Source of the DNA: Microscillaceae bacterium
GTDB taxonomy: Bacteria > Bacteroidota > Bacteroidia > Cytophagales > Microscillaceae
Reading direction: 5' to 3'
Length of the DNA stretch: 64,000 nucleotides
Assembly (NCBI GenBank): GCA_011390205.1
Contig: JAABSX010000004.1
Span: 104,195-168,194 of the forward strand
Below are positions 43,105-51,635 of the stretch, piece by piece. The translations under genes and the position numbers were made by a program. Positions within the stretch are counted from its first letter, which is position 1. Every line of letters starts with the position of its first letter. The notes beneath the pieces were generated by a model, which saw only the letters and a program-made list of their open reading frames with translations, was not told where the DNA came from and ran no database searches.

Positions 43105-43671
43105 ATGAAGCTATCAGATTATGCAAAAGAATTAGGGATAAGTTATCGGACTGCATGGGATTTATTTAAGAGAGGTCAAATTGAAGGTGCTTATAAGTTA
43201 CCTACGGGTACTATCATTGTTCCTAATAAAACTGAAAATAAGGCAGAATATGTAGCAGTTTATGCCAGAGTGTCCTCAAGCGAAGATAAACCTGATTTAG
43301 TAAACCAATCTAAAAGAGTGCAAGCATTTTGTCAAGCCAAAGGATGGATTGTTAAGAGGGTAGAAGAAGAGTGTGCAAGTGGCTTAAACGATAAGCGTCC
43401 AAAACTGATGAAATTACTAAAAGACCATGAAGTAACCAAAATCGTAGTAGAGCATAAAGATAGATTAACAAGATTTGGCTTTAATTACATCCAAGAATTA
43501 TGGCAAGGCGAGTTAATAGTAATCAACGAGGTAGCCGAAGATGAGAAAGACTTGATGCAAGATTTTGTAAGTCTAATTACTTCTTTTACTGCTAGATTAT
43601 ATGGCATTCGAAGAAGTAAAAGAAAAACAGAAAAAATTATAGAGGAACTCAAAAACGATTCGTGCAATTAG
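43105..43671 (+). CDS. tnpA: IS607-family serine recombinase (TnpA)
   Basis: A 188-residue IS607-type transposase. The N-terminal MerR-like helix-turn-helix (MKLSDYAKELGISYRTAW) recognises the element ends. The resolvase catalytic domain follows with the nucleophile Ser near residue 57 in VYARVSSSEDK and the conserved KPDLVNQSKRVQAFC helix, KIVVEHKDRLTRFGF and EDLMQDFVSLITSFTARLYG-like motif. It catalyses recombination of a circular intermediate with little target specificity (often GG). ATG 43105 is preceded by an in-frame TTG. It overlaps tnpB by 10 bases. Confidence 0.93.
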   Translation: MKLSDYAKELGISYRTAWDLFKRGQIEGAYKLPTGTIIVPNKTENKAEYVAVYARVSSSEDKPDLVNQSKRVQAFCQAKGWIVKRVEEECASGLNDKRPKLMKLLKDHEVTKIVVEHKDRLTRFGFNYIQELWQGELIVINEVAEDEKDLMQDFVSLITSFTARLYGIRRSKRKTEKIIEELKNDSCN

Positions 43672-44870
43672 TAGAGCGACATATCATCAAGAAAAGCCAC
43701 GAAGTGTTTAAGCAGATAGATACACTAAGTTTTCTATCTAAAAACCTCTACAATGCAGGGCTTTATGAAGTAAGGCAGTTCTTTTTTAAAGAAGGAGGCT
43801 ACTTGAGTTATAATACTTTGCAAAAGAAGTTTCAAAATGAAAAGAATGTTGATTATTACTCTTTACCTACTAAGGTATCTCAACAAATCTTAATGGTATT
43901 AGATAGAAACTTCAAGTCCTTCTTTAATGCTCTGCGTGCTTTTAAATTAAATCCTAAGAAGTTTAAAGAAAAACCTAAAATCCCAAAATACAAGCATAAG
44001 ACTAAGGGTAGAAATTTATTGGTATATTCTATTCAGTCTGTTTCTGCACCTAATCTTAAAAAAGGCATCGTACAAGTTTCGGGGACTACTTTTGGAATCA
44101 AAACCAAACAACAAAAAATACAGCAAGTAAGAATAGTTCCTCGTGCTAATTGCTATGCTGTGGAAATTATTTATAACTCAGATAAAAAACCTAGAAAAGA
44201 CTTAAATAAAAAACTAATAGCAGGAATAGACATTGGATTGAACAATTTAGTAGCTGTAACTTCTAATAAGGCAGGTTTTAAGCCTTTCCTTATCAATGGC
44301 AGACCATTAAAATCAATCAACCAATTCTACAACAAGCAAAAGGGCTATCTACAATCTAAGTTACCTAATGGCAGAAAATCATCCAACAAGATACAAGCAC
44401 TCACTTTTAAGCGTAATTGCAAAATAGATGATTACCTCCACAAAGCAAGTAGGCAAGTCATTGACGAGCTTGTTAAACACAAAATTGGCAATTTAGTGAT
44501 TGGTAAAAATGATGGTTGGAAGCAAGAAATCAAGATTGGCAAAGTAAACAATCAAAATTTTGTGAGTGTGCCACATGCTAGATTTATACAAATGCTTACT
44601 TACAAAGCTGAATTAGAAGGCATCAAAGTAAGGCTCACAGAAGAAAGCTATACAAGCAAATGTAGCTTTATGGATAATGAGCAAATTTGTAAACACATTC
44701 AATACAAAGGCAGGAGGATTAAAAGAGGTTTATTTAAAACCGCCAAAGGATTTCTGATAAATGCTGATGTAAACGCAAGTTACAATATCATTAAAAAAGT
44801 AGCTCCAAAGATTTTCAATGGAGTAGAGGCTGTCGTAGTCCAGCCATATAGATATTTTTCTATAAAATAA
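43662..44870 (+). CDS. tnpB: RNA-guided endonuclease TnpB-family protein (IS607 OrfB)
   Basis: A 402-residue TnpB from a GTG start inside the end of tnpA. The RuvC-I Asp190 is in AGIDIGLNNLVAV and the RuvC-III Asp369 in INADVNASYNI. At the usual RuvC-II Glu position the sequence is LVIGKNDGWKQE (Gly281), so the acidic residue must be supplied elsewhere, perhaps by Glu327/328 in TEESYTSKCS. Of the zinc-finger cysteines only Cys334 is in place: the second CxxC is absent, leaving CKH near residue 343. TnpB proteins with full sites use an RNA from the element's right end to cut DNA. The frame is intact, so the protein is probably made. Confidence 0.9.
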   Translation: MQLVERHIIKKSHEVFKQIDTLSFLSKNLYNAGLYEVRQFFFKEGGYLSYNTLQKKFQNEKNVDYYSLPTKVSQQILMVLDRNFKSFFNALRAFKLNPKKFKEKPKIPKYKHKTKGRNLLVYSIQSVSAPNLKKGIVQVSGTTFGIKTKQQKIQQVRIVPRANCYAVEIIYNSDKKPRKDLNKKLIAGIDIGLNNLVAVTSNKAGFKPFLINGRPLKSINQFYNKQKGYLQSKLPNGRKSSNKIQALTFKRNCKIDDYLHKASRQVIDELVKHKIGNLVIGKNDGWKQEIKIGKVNNQNFVSVPHARFIQMLTYKAELEGIKVRLTEESYTSKCSFMDNEQICKHIQYKGRRIKRGLFKTAKGFLINADVNASYNIIKKVAPKIFNGVEAVVVQPYRYFSIK

Positions 44871-44907
44871 ATGACTATAGTATCAAATTGTATGGATTTT
44901 TGGGAAT

Positions 44908-45067
44908 GCTCTAGCTGCCTGAGGTATAGACCTCTTTGTTTGCAGACTTCTTCTAGGGTATTCACAGGATAATCATGAAATGATACCCCAAAATAATGCA
45001 ATACATACCCAAATACATCATCTTCTGAGACGAGGTCATTGATTTTTTTAATGACCAAATTTTCCAT
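44908..45067 (-). pseudogene. N-terminal fragment of a duplicated RIC-like gene
   Basis: About 50 codons from ATG 45067 (MENLVIKKINDLVSEDDVFG, then HYFGVSFHDYPVNTLEEVC) are nearly identical to the start of the full RIC-like gene at 39036-39791. Similarity is lost around HSQKSIQ, next to the right end of the IS607 element; the open frame runs on antisense into tnpB to 44780. The upstream region is duplicated too, out to about 45200. The hemerythrin domain is lost, so it cannot be functional. Confidence 0.8.
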
Positions 45068-45186
45068 ATGCAATGCAATTAAAACTTACAGCACATTATC
45101 CATACTAGGTCTTATATAAAAATATAATGAGATTATCTATAAATTGTAGGTGTCGGCTTGCTTCTTTTGCTCAAACCAGCCTCTGT

Positions 45187-45200
45187 ATGACATAAATCAT
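45187..45200 (-). promoter_or_regulatory. FNR/Crp-like palindrome, duplicated copy
   Basis: ATGACATAAATCAT, identical to the box upstream of the full RIC-like gene and at the same distance from the fragment's ATG. To its right the two regions no longer match. Confidence 0.35.
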
Positions 45201-45241
45201 ACTTTTACTAAAGCATATAAAAGTAATTTCTTGTTTTTTAT

Positions 45242-45306
45242 GGGTGCAAGTCAAATTTCTCTTTTTAGCCACCTCACCCCTTTTAATTTGACTTGCACCC
45301 TTTTTT
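45242..45306 (+). terminator. Strong hairpin with T run (orphan terminator)
   Basis: A perfect 15-base stem (GGGTGCAAGTCAAAT with ATTTGACTTGCACCC), a 29-base loop and six T on the plus strand. It is 87 bases before the Nif3 gene and about 370 bases after tnpB. No obvious plus-strand gene ends just before it. Confidence 0.7.
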
Positions 45307-45392
45307 ATTATCATAAAAACCACCTGATTTTCTGTTTTATTAGAATTATCTTTTTAAATTTAAAAAATATTTTTCATTAATTTTATTTTTAA

Positions 45393-46493
45393 ATGCCTAG
45401 TATTCAAGAAATCACACGCTATCTGGAGCAGCTTGCACCCACCGATTATCAAGCAGATTATGACAACTCAGGGCTCATCATCGGTAGCCCACAGACGGAG
45501 GTTACTGGAGTGCTCATCAGCTTGGATGCCCTCGAGCTGATAGTGGAGGAAGCCATCTCAAAAGGGTGTAATCTCATCATTGCACATCACCCCATTGTGT
45601 TTAAGGGGCTCAAAAAATTGAATGGAAAAAATTACATAGAACGCACTGTCTTAAAGGCAATTAAACACGACATTGCCATCTATGCCATCCATACCAACCT
45701 AGACAATGTGCAGGGTGGAGTCAATGCCAAAATTGCTCAAAAATTAGGGTTGGAGCATATCAAGGTGCTTTCACCACTGCCCCAGACTTTGATGAAACTC
45801 AGCACTTTTGTGCCCCAAGAAAACACACAGGCTGTCTTGAAGGCTCTAGGGGAGGCTGGTGCAGGGCAAATCGGAGCGTACAAAAATTGCAGTTTTCGGA
45901 CGGAGGGCATCGGCACTTTTGAGCCTAGCACAGAGGCAAAGCCCTACATTGGCAAAGCCAATCAGCTAGAAGAAGTAAAAGAGGATAGAATAGAAGTATT
46001 GTTTCCTAAGCACTTGCAGGGGGCTATTTTTAATGCTTTGGAGGCGGCACACCCTTACGAAGAGGTGGCTTATTACTTACACATTTTAGAGAATAAAAAT
46101 CAAGAAATAGGCTCAGGCGCTATAGGCAAATTACCCAAACCGATGCCTGCACAAGCATTTTTAGCTTATCTCAAAGAAAAAATGCAAGTATCTGTGGTCA
46201 GGCATACCCAGTTTACGGGGCAAGACATAGAAACTGTAGCCGTCTGTGGGGGGGTGGGTAGTTTTTTGCTCCAGAAAGCCATTCAGCAAAAAGCACAGGT
46301 ATTTGTGAGTGCAGATTTTAAATACCATGAGTTTTTTGATGCCGAGCAGAAGATTATGATTGCAGACATAGGGCATTATGAAAGTGAGCAATTTACCAAA
46401 GATTTGCTCAAAGAAGTATTAGAAAAAAAATTTCCTTCGCTCCATCTGTACCTTTGTACACAAAATACCAATCCTATTCATTATTTTTACTAA
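45393..46493 (+). CDS. Nif3-like dinuclear metal centre protein
   Basis: A 366-residue protein of the NIF3/YbgI/YqfO family. YDNSGLIIGSP begins the metal domain, followed by NLIIAHHPIVFKGLKKL and AIYAIHTNLDNVQGGVN, which hold the His/Asp ligands; the last ligands are in GHYESEQFTKD. A middle insertion (about residues 125-235, including FPKHLQGAIFNALEAAHPYEE) is the PII-like domain found in the longer YqfO-type members. It forms toroidal hexamers in known structures. Function is still uncertain; GTP cyclohydrolase I type 2 is an annotation sometimes used but weakly founded. The gene is 29 bases upstream of the serine hydrolase start. Confidence 0.92.
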   Translation: MPSIQEITRYLEQLAPTDYQADYDNSGLIIGSPQTEVTGVLISLDALELIVEEAISKGCNLIIAHHPIVFKGLKKLNGKNYIERTVLKAIKHDIAIYAIHTNLDNVQGGVNAKIAQKLGLEHIKVLSPLPQTLMKLSTFVPQENTQAVLKALGEAGAGQIGAYKNCSFRTEGIGTFEPSTEAKPYIGKANQLEEVKEDRIEVLFPKHLQGAIFNALEAAHPYEEVAYYLHILENKNQEIGSGAIGKLPKPMPAQAFLAYLKEKMQVSVVRHTQFTGQDIETVAVCGGVGSFLLQKAIQQKAQVFVSADFKYHEFFDAEQKIMIADIGHYESEQFTKDLLKEVLEKKFPSLHLYLCTQNTNPIHYFY

Positions 46494-46522
46494 ATCTTTA
46501 CGCAAACTTTTCTACAAATACC

Positions 46523-47869
46523 ATGAAATATCTCCTTATCTGCTTCGGGTTTTTAGCTTTTTCTGCCGCCAAAGCCCAAAATATGAGCTTTGCACCTGTC
46601 CAGCATAGTAGCACAGAAGCCATCAGTCAATCCCAAAAAATGATAGACCGTGCTGCCAAAGTAGCCAGTATCAATGAAGTAATGCAGACACTCTATGATG
46701 AGAATCAATTCAACGGAGTGGTCATGGTTGTAGAAAAAGGAGAAGTCATCTATCAAAAAGCACTCGGATGGTCTAATTTTAAAAAGAAAGATACCCTCAG
46801 CGTTCATACACCCTTTAGGCTTGCTTCTGTTTCTAAACAGTTTACGGCGATGTGTATCATGATGCTCCAAGAGCAAGGAAAACTACAATATGATGACCCT
46901 ATCACCAAGTTTATCCCTGAGCTGCCTTATAAAAATGTAACTATCCGCAACATGCTTAACCACAACTCAGGCATCCCTGATTACTTCGGGATTGGCTGGG
47001 CTATTCAGCGGCATTTCCCGAATGGCAAGCTCATCAATAACAATGACCTTATCCAGTATTTTAGTGAAAAACGCCCCCACCTTGGCTTCAAACCTGGCAC
47101 AAAGGCAAGCTATAGCAATACTGCCTATGCTTTTTTGGCGAGCATCGTGGAGCGAGTCAGTGGCGAATCTTTTGCTGATTTTTTGCAGAAAAACATCTTT
47201 GACCCCTTAGAGATGAAAGATTCTTTTGTCTATAATACCCAAAACCTTGAGACCAAAATCAGAAGAGATACCCTCACTACTTGCTGTGATACCGTCAGGG
47301 TCAGTGCGGATGAGGTCAAAGTAGAATCTTATTTGAAGGTAGAAACATACCTCAAAACAGTAGAAAAAAGCAGGGCTTTCGGTTATCAACTGACACACCC
47401 TTACCCTCTTGGCTACACTGCCTTGGATTATCACGAATTTGATGGAATAGCAGGCGAGAAAAGCATCTGTGTCTCAGCAGCTGACCTTGCCAAGTGGGAC
47501 AGTGGGCTGCATGCTTATCGGCTCATCTCACAAAAAACACAAGCTGAGGCTTATAAACCATACACTGTTTCTGATAAAAGAGAATATGGTTATGGCTTCG
47601 GTTGGAAGGTCTATACACACAACCCTAAGATTGTATTTCACCATGGATTGTACCGTGGGTTCAGGAATTATTTTGAGCGAAACTTAGAAACTGGTCAGAC
47701 TGTCATCATATTAAGCAACCGTGCTTTGGGGGGTAGGGTTACAGAAATTCATTATGCCATTGATGATATCTTGGCAAACAAAAAACACAAAATACCCAAA
47801 GCCTCTAGGCTAGAAAAAAACACCTATTTAGAGTTTAAAAAGACTTATTGGATAGATTATACTCGATAA
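46523..47869 (+). CDS. Serine hydrolase, beta-lactamase class C / penicillin-binding family
   Basis: A 448-residue exported protein; the ATG at 46523 opens a signal peptide (YLLICFGFLAFSAAKAQ). The class C/DD-peptidase fold has the SxxK motif in ASVSKQFTAM, the YxN motif in ASYSNTAYAF, and a HxG-type third motif in FHHGLYRGF in place of KTG. PFRLASVSKQ and MLNHNSGIPDY are standard. This group hydrolyses D-amino peptides, esters or beta-lactams; the substrate cannot be told. It follows the Nif3 gene by 29 bases and may share its transcript. Confidence 0.88.
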   Translation: MKYLLICFGFLAFSAAKAQNMSFAPVQHSSTEAISQSQKMIDRAAKVASINEVMQTLYDENQFNGVVMVVEKGEVIYQKALGWSNFKKKDTLSVHTPFRLASVSKQFTAMCIMMLQEQGKLQYDDPITKFIPELPYKNVTIRNMLNHNSGIPDYFGIGWAIQRHFPNGKLINNNDLIQYFSEKRPHLGFKPGTKASYSNTAYAFLASIVERVSGESFADFLQKNIFDPLEMKDSFVYNTQNLETKIRRDTLTTCCDTVRVSADEVKVESYLKVETYLKTVEKSRAFGYQLTHPYPLGYTALDYHEFDGIAGEKSICVSAADLAKWDSGLHAYRLISQKTQAEAYKPYTVSDKREYGYGFGWKVYTHNPKIVFHHGLYRGFRNYFERNLETGQTVIILSNRALGGRVTEIHYAIDDILANKKHKIPKASRLEKNTYLEFKKTYWIDYTR

Positions 47870-47975
47870 GCAGGCTTAAGGTATTTCACTTTGTGAAAAC
47901 AATCATTCTGAACCACAAAACCCAAATGTGGCAAGCATCGAAAAGAAAGTTTTAAGATGGGCTGCGTGGGTATGT

Positions 47976-48825
47976 TTATCGAGGTGTTTTCTTGATTTCT
48001 TCTATACTCAATCCAGTAAGTTGGGCAATGGTTTCATTGTCCAAGCCTTTTTGAATGGCATTGCGAGCGATTTCAAGATTTCTTTTTTTCGATTCCTTGT
48101 GAAAAACCTTCTTTTTTAGCTTCTTTTCTGACAGTATCTATGGTGTTATAGTAATCTCTGTATTTTTTTAAGCTTTCCTCATAACGTAACCTGTCTTTTG
48201 GGCTATAATTGCTCACCTCTGCTAGTTTGAATATTTTTTTGAACAAAAACGCTTATAGTCTTTTTGGGATTTCTTCTAATTGTCCTATATTTTTGAGCAA
48301 ATAGAGCCATTTGTCATAGTTGCTTTCTAGCTCATCTTCTGTTTTGCTAAATTTGGGCATTTCTAAGTAAATGAATCGGAGTTTATCGCTAAATTTCATT
48401 TTATTTTCAAAGTCATAGAACATTACATCAGATTTGACATTGCTGTGCCCCATGCCCGAAAACTCAAAGTCCATGATTGCAATTATATAGACAGCTTTCC
48501 AGTTGTAATCCCACGTCCCTTGTTCGGATTACTCTTCTATGGCAGGGCTGGCATAAAAAACACTTCTCTCTTTGAAGAACGCTTGCTTGGCACGCTGCAG
48601 TTCTACAATAAATTTTTCTCCTTTGTCATTTTCACAGTACAAGTCATAGATGGCTTTTCGGGCCATAATATTGTTGCCAAATCGCTCTAGAAAATGCAGA
48701 TTGATAATGGTTTGGCTATCAATTAAGAGGGTATTGAGGAAGTCTATGAGTATGTCTTTATTTTCTTCTGAGCCAAATATTCTCTTAAAACCAAAATCAG
48801 TAAATAAGTTGATGTATCTTGCCAT
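47976..48825 (-). pseudogene. Rpn-family PD-(D/E)XK nuclease, broken by two stop codons
   Basis: From ATG 48825 (MARYINLFTDFGFKRIFGSE) the frame encodes a Rpn/PDDEXK_2 transposase-like nuclease: YDLYCENDKGEKFIVELQ has the Asp and Glu-x-Gln active-site pattern. TAA at 48529-48531 interrupts it, probably from CAA in IEE-Q-SEQGTWDYNW. The same frame continues (AVYIIAIMDFEF, FIYLEMPKF) to a second TAA at 48253-48255 after EEIPKRL, then onwards to AQLTGLSIEEIKKTP and TAA 47976. A local pair of compensating frame changes near 48095 is likely (HKESKKRN where SQGIEKK would fit). The gene is otherwise full length, so the decay is recent. Confidence 0.85.
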
Positions 48826-49013
48826 GTTTTTTTTAAGATACAAGTTTTCCCAAACCAAAAGAAATGAAGCCACCTAATTTTTAGGATAAATAGTTTCATC
48901 TTGTTTTGTGATAGCTGCTGTTTTATTTAGTGCATTTGTTTTGTTTGTCCAAGTTCACCAAATCTTAGATGCCCCCAGCATATATCCTGACTTCAGCGTT
49001 TTATGATTTTAAC

Positions 49014-50096
49014 CTACACAATATCCCTGCAAGAGCGATAGATATCTTTCCAGCCATCACGACTTTTGAGGATGGTTTCCATGTATTCTTGAAACACGAT
49101 TTTGTCTTGCACAGGGTCTTTGATGATAGCTCCTACTACGCCACTTGCGATGTCTTGTGCTTTCAGGCCTCCATCTCCGAAGTGATAGGCGAGTGCCAGC
49201 CCGCTATTCATTACAGAGATGGCCTCGGCAGTGCTGAGTGTGCCACTAGGGGATTTGAGTTTGGTCTTGCCATCTGCCGAAACCCCATTTCTGAGTTCTT
49301 GAAAAATAGTAACAATGCGTCTAATTTCTTCTAAAATGGGCTTTTCCATTGGTAAATCAATGGATTTACTAAAACTGGCGACTCTCTGCTGTACGATTTC
49401 TACCTCTGCCTCGAGGGTATCGGGCAAGGGCAAGATGACCGTATTGAAGCGTCTTTTCAAAGCACTCGAGAGGTCATTGACTCCTTTGTCTCGGTTGTTG
49501 GCTGTGGCAATCACATTAAAACCTCTAGTGGCTTGCACTTGGGTGTTAAGCTCAGGAATGGGCATCATCTTCTCAGAAAGAATCGTGATGAGGGTATCTT
49601 GGACATCTGAGCCTATTCTTGTGAGTTCTTCTACTCGGGCTATTTTTCCATATTTCATGGCACGCATCATGGGCGTTTCTACGATGGCATCTTGGCTAGG
49701 ACCTGCCGAAAGTAGCAGGGCATAGTTCCAGCCATAGCGTACAGATTCTTCACTTGTGCCTGCCGTTCCCTGCACTACAAGGGTAGAATCTCCTGAGATG
49801 GCAGCCGAGATATGCTCCGAAACCCAAGATTTGGCTGTGCCAGGCAAGCCATAAAGCAATAAAGCTCTATCTGTTGTGAGGGTGGCTACGGCTATTTCCA
49901 TCAGGCGGCGATTGCCAATGTATTTGGCACTGACCTCGAAGCCATCAGGAAGTTTTTCACCCATCAAATAACTCACCACAGCTTGGGGTGAAAGCTGCCA
50001 GTTAGGTGGTTTGAGATGCTTGTCGTGTTTTTTGAGAGCCTCGAGTTCTTCGGCAAATTGCTGCTCGGCAGATTGGCGTAAAATGTTTGTTGCCAT
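49014..50096 (-). CDS. MoxR-type AAA+ ATPase of the SWIM/DUF5691/VWA module
   Basis: A 360-residue AAA+ ATPase of the MoxR class. Walker A is LLYGLPGTAKSW (Lys89), the Walker B region is KIARVEELTRI (Glu156-Glu157 in place of Asp-Glu), sensor 1 is NVIATANNRDKGVNDL, and the Arg finger region is SSALKRRF. The C-terminal lid holds VVGAIIKDPVQDKIVF. No ClpP-type or membrane features. MoxR ATPases act with VWA proteins as chaperones for cofactor insertion or complex assembly; here the VWA partner is probably the gene at 20859-21992. It lies 54 bases after the DUF5691 gene on the same strand. Confidence 0.9.
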   Translation of the reverse strand: MATNILRQSAEQQFAEELEALKKHDKHLKPPNWQLSPQAVVSYLMGEKLPDGFEVSAKYIGNRRLMEIAVATLTTDRALLLYGLPGTAKSWVSEHISAAISGDSTLVVQGTAGTSEESVRYGWNYALLLSAGPSQDAIVETPMMRAMKYGKIARVEELTRIGSDVQDTLITILSEKMMPIPELNTQVQATRGFNVIATANNRDKGVNDLSSALKRRFNTVILPLPDTLEAEVEIVQQRVASFSKSIDLPMEKPILEEIRRIVTIFQELRNGVSADGKTKLKSPSGTLSTAEAISVMNSGLALAYHFGDGGLKAQDIASGVVGAIIKDPVQDKIVFQEYMETILKSRDGWKDIYRSCRDIV

Positions 50097-50150
50097 GGGT
50101 ATCGTGATTTACTTAAAGTTTTGAATTTATTTTCTTGTCTGTTGATTTTC

Positions 50151-51635
50151 TTAAAAAACTAAGGATTCTCTTTGCTCTATAACTTGAATCATGTCGGTGA
50201 TATGACCCTGTACATGCCTCACTTGGTTATCTTGCCTTTCTTTGGGTTTTGCACTTTCATAAAGTGCTGGCAGTAGATTTTTATCCATCTGCATAGCCAA
50301 ATCTTTAAATTTTGCTTTGCTTAGGCTATATGGCTTTTTGAGTGTTTGAGCGATGATTTTACTTCCTATATCGGCAGAGATAAACTTCTCTTCTCGGCTG
50401 AGCATGTAATTTACAAAACGCTCAAAACTATTGGTAATAAATATTTCACAATGCTGTGCTATCTCGTCCATAGAGAGCATATCCAAAAGACGCATATCCT
50501 GTGATTTATATTTTTCTATCAAGGCTAAAGCCCAAGCATGGTGCCTGAAATTAATAGTACAATTGATAATAAAAGGAGTTAAAAGCTTTCCTTCTTTGCC
50601 ATTCATTAGCAATTCTAGGAGTTTCATTTCTTCTAGTTCTGTAGTTTTTGCCAAAGTATTTGGGTGAATGTATGCCAGCATCTGAGCCAGCCAGTAGAGT
50701 TCGTCTTCAAAGCCTTTCTGACTGCTTACCTTTTCTATGCCTAGAGAGAAGAGTTCTTCGGAGGGTATGACCGATTTATCTACTGCAATTTCTTGTTTGC
50801 TGTTGAGCAATCCCTTTTTCTTATGAATGCTCAATACTTGACTTACATGATTGATACACAGTGTGTTAAAATAGCTTCCCTGTATTTTGAGCAATAAATG
50901 TAAGATAAATTTCTTTACTTTTTGGCTTCTATCATTGCGTAAGCTCATCAAAAAGTCCTCATCTTCAAGCGAAAGATTCGTTTCCAAGCATTCTAAAAAA
51001 GAAAGGCGATTATCTGCAGGCTCTTGGGTGATTACCTCACTGAGTTTTTGGGTAGCTTCACTAGGTTTTTTGCTGCGTAATTCGGCGAGAAACTCTAGCC
51101 TTTGATCAAGTGTGCCTACTTCCCAGATAGTCTCATTCACTCTAATTTTTGTATAAGTAAATTTCAAAAGTTTTCGCCATTCAGGGTTGAGTTGGCAGAG
51201 CCAAATCGCCCTTTGCCCACTGATAGCCATAAAAATTCGGGCAACTCTCTTGTCTGTTATGGCTTTTTGTATGCAAGAGATGACTAGTTCAGGAGGTACG
51301 ATTTTATGGGCTTGGTGGCATCGCCTTACGATGTAAAATAGCATTTCATCATTTTTGGTATCAAAGCAGTTTTTGAGTGCAGAGGCAGTCTTTTCGGGTA
51401 AATATTCTAGAGATTCGGCGGGGCATATTTGAGGTTGATGTGTTTCTTTAGAGGGTATCTTGCCTGCATCTTCATATAAAAAATAAGCAAAACTACTTTT
51501 CAGAAAGGTAGCTTCTTTATTGTCTTGTTTTTGGGTGAGCTTGTCCACAAAAGGCTGTATCTCTCCAAATTCGTTAGGTGTATATCTGTCTGTGCCTAGC
51601 AAGGCTGTTTTGATGATTTCTTCGGGAATATTCAT
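50151..51635 (-). CDS. DUF5691 family protein
   Basis: A 494-residue cytoplasmic, largely helical protein. The start is ATG 51635, giving MNIPEEIIKTALLGTDRYTP, where IKTALLGTDR is the DUF5691 hallmark; the open frame extends 39 codons upstream, into the SWIM gene, without family-like sequence. No catalytic motif is recognised; the repeating short helices suggest a HEAT-like scaffold, which is inference. Its start overlaps the SWIM stop by four bases (ATGA), and the MoxR gene follows, so SWIM, DUF5691 and MoxR form one transcription unit. Function unknown. Confidence 0.82.
   Translation of the reverse strand: MNIPEEIIKTALLGTDRYTPNEFGEIQPFVDKLTQKQDNKEATFLKSSFAYFLYEDAGKIPSKETHQPQICPAESLEYLPEKTASALKNCFDTKNDEMLFYIVRRCHQAHKIVPPELVISCIQKAITDKRVARIFMAISGQRAIWLCQLNPEWRKLLKFTYTKIRVNETIWEVGTLDQRLEFLAELRSKKPSEATQKLSEVITQEPADNRLSFLECLETNLSLEDEDFLMSLRNDRSQKVKKFILHLLLKIQGSYFNTLCINHVSQVLSIHKKKGLLNSKQEIAVDKSVIPSEELFSLGIEKVSSQKGFEDELYWLAQMLAYIHPNTLAKTTELEEMKLLELLMNGKEGKLLTPFIINCTINFRHHAWALALIEKYKSQDMRLLDMLSMDEIAQHCEIFITNSFERFVNYMLSREEKFISADIGSKIIAQTLKKPYSLSKAKFKDLAMQMDKNLLPALYESAKPKERQDNQVRHVQGHITDMIQVIEQRESLVF

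Larger units (their letters stand above)
43060..44905 (+). mobile_element. IS607-type element with serine recombinase and TnpB
   Basis: tnpA and tnpB overlap by 10 bases in the standard IS607 order. The ends are approximate because IS607 elements lack terminal inverted repeats; the right end must lie before about 44908, where a duplicated hemerythrin gene fragment starts. The sequence GTAGTCCAGCCATATAGA at the end of tnpB is where the guide RNA scaffold of related elements lies. No second copy is in the window. Confidence 0.65.

Noticed and set aside
45150..45380. 76-codon open frame upstream of Nif3
   Set aside because: It runs straight through the terminator hairpin and the duplicated promoter, and shows no coding character.
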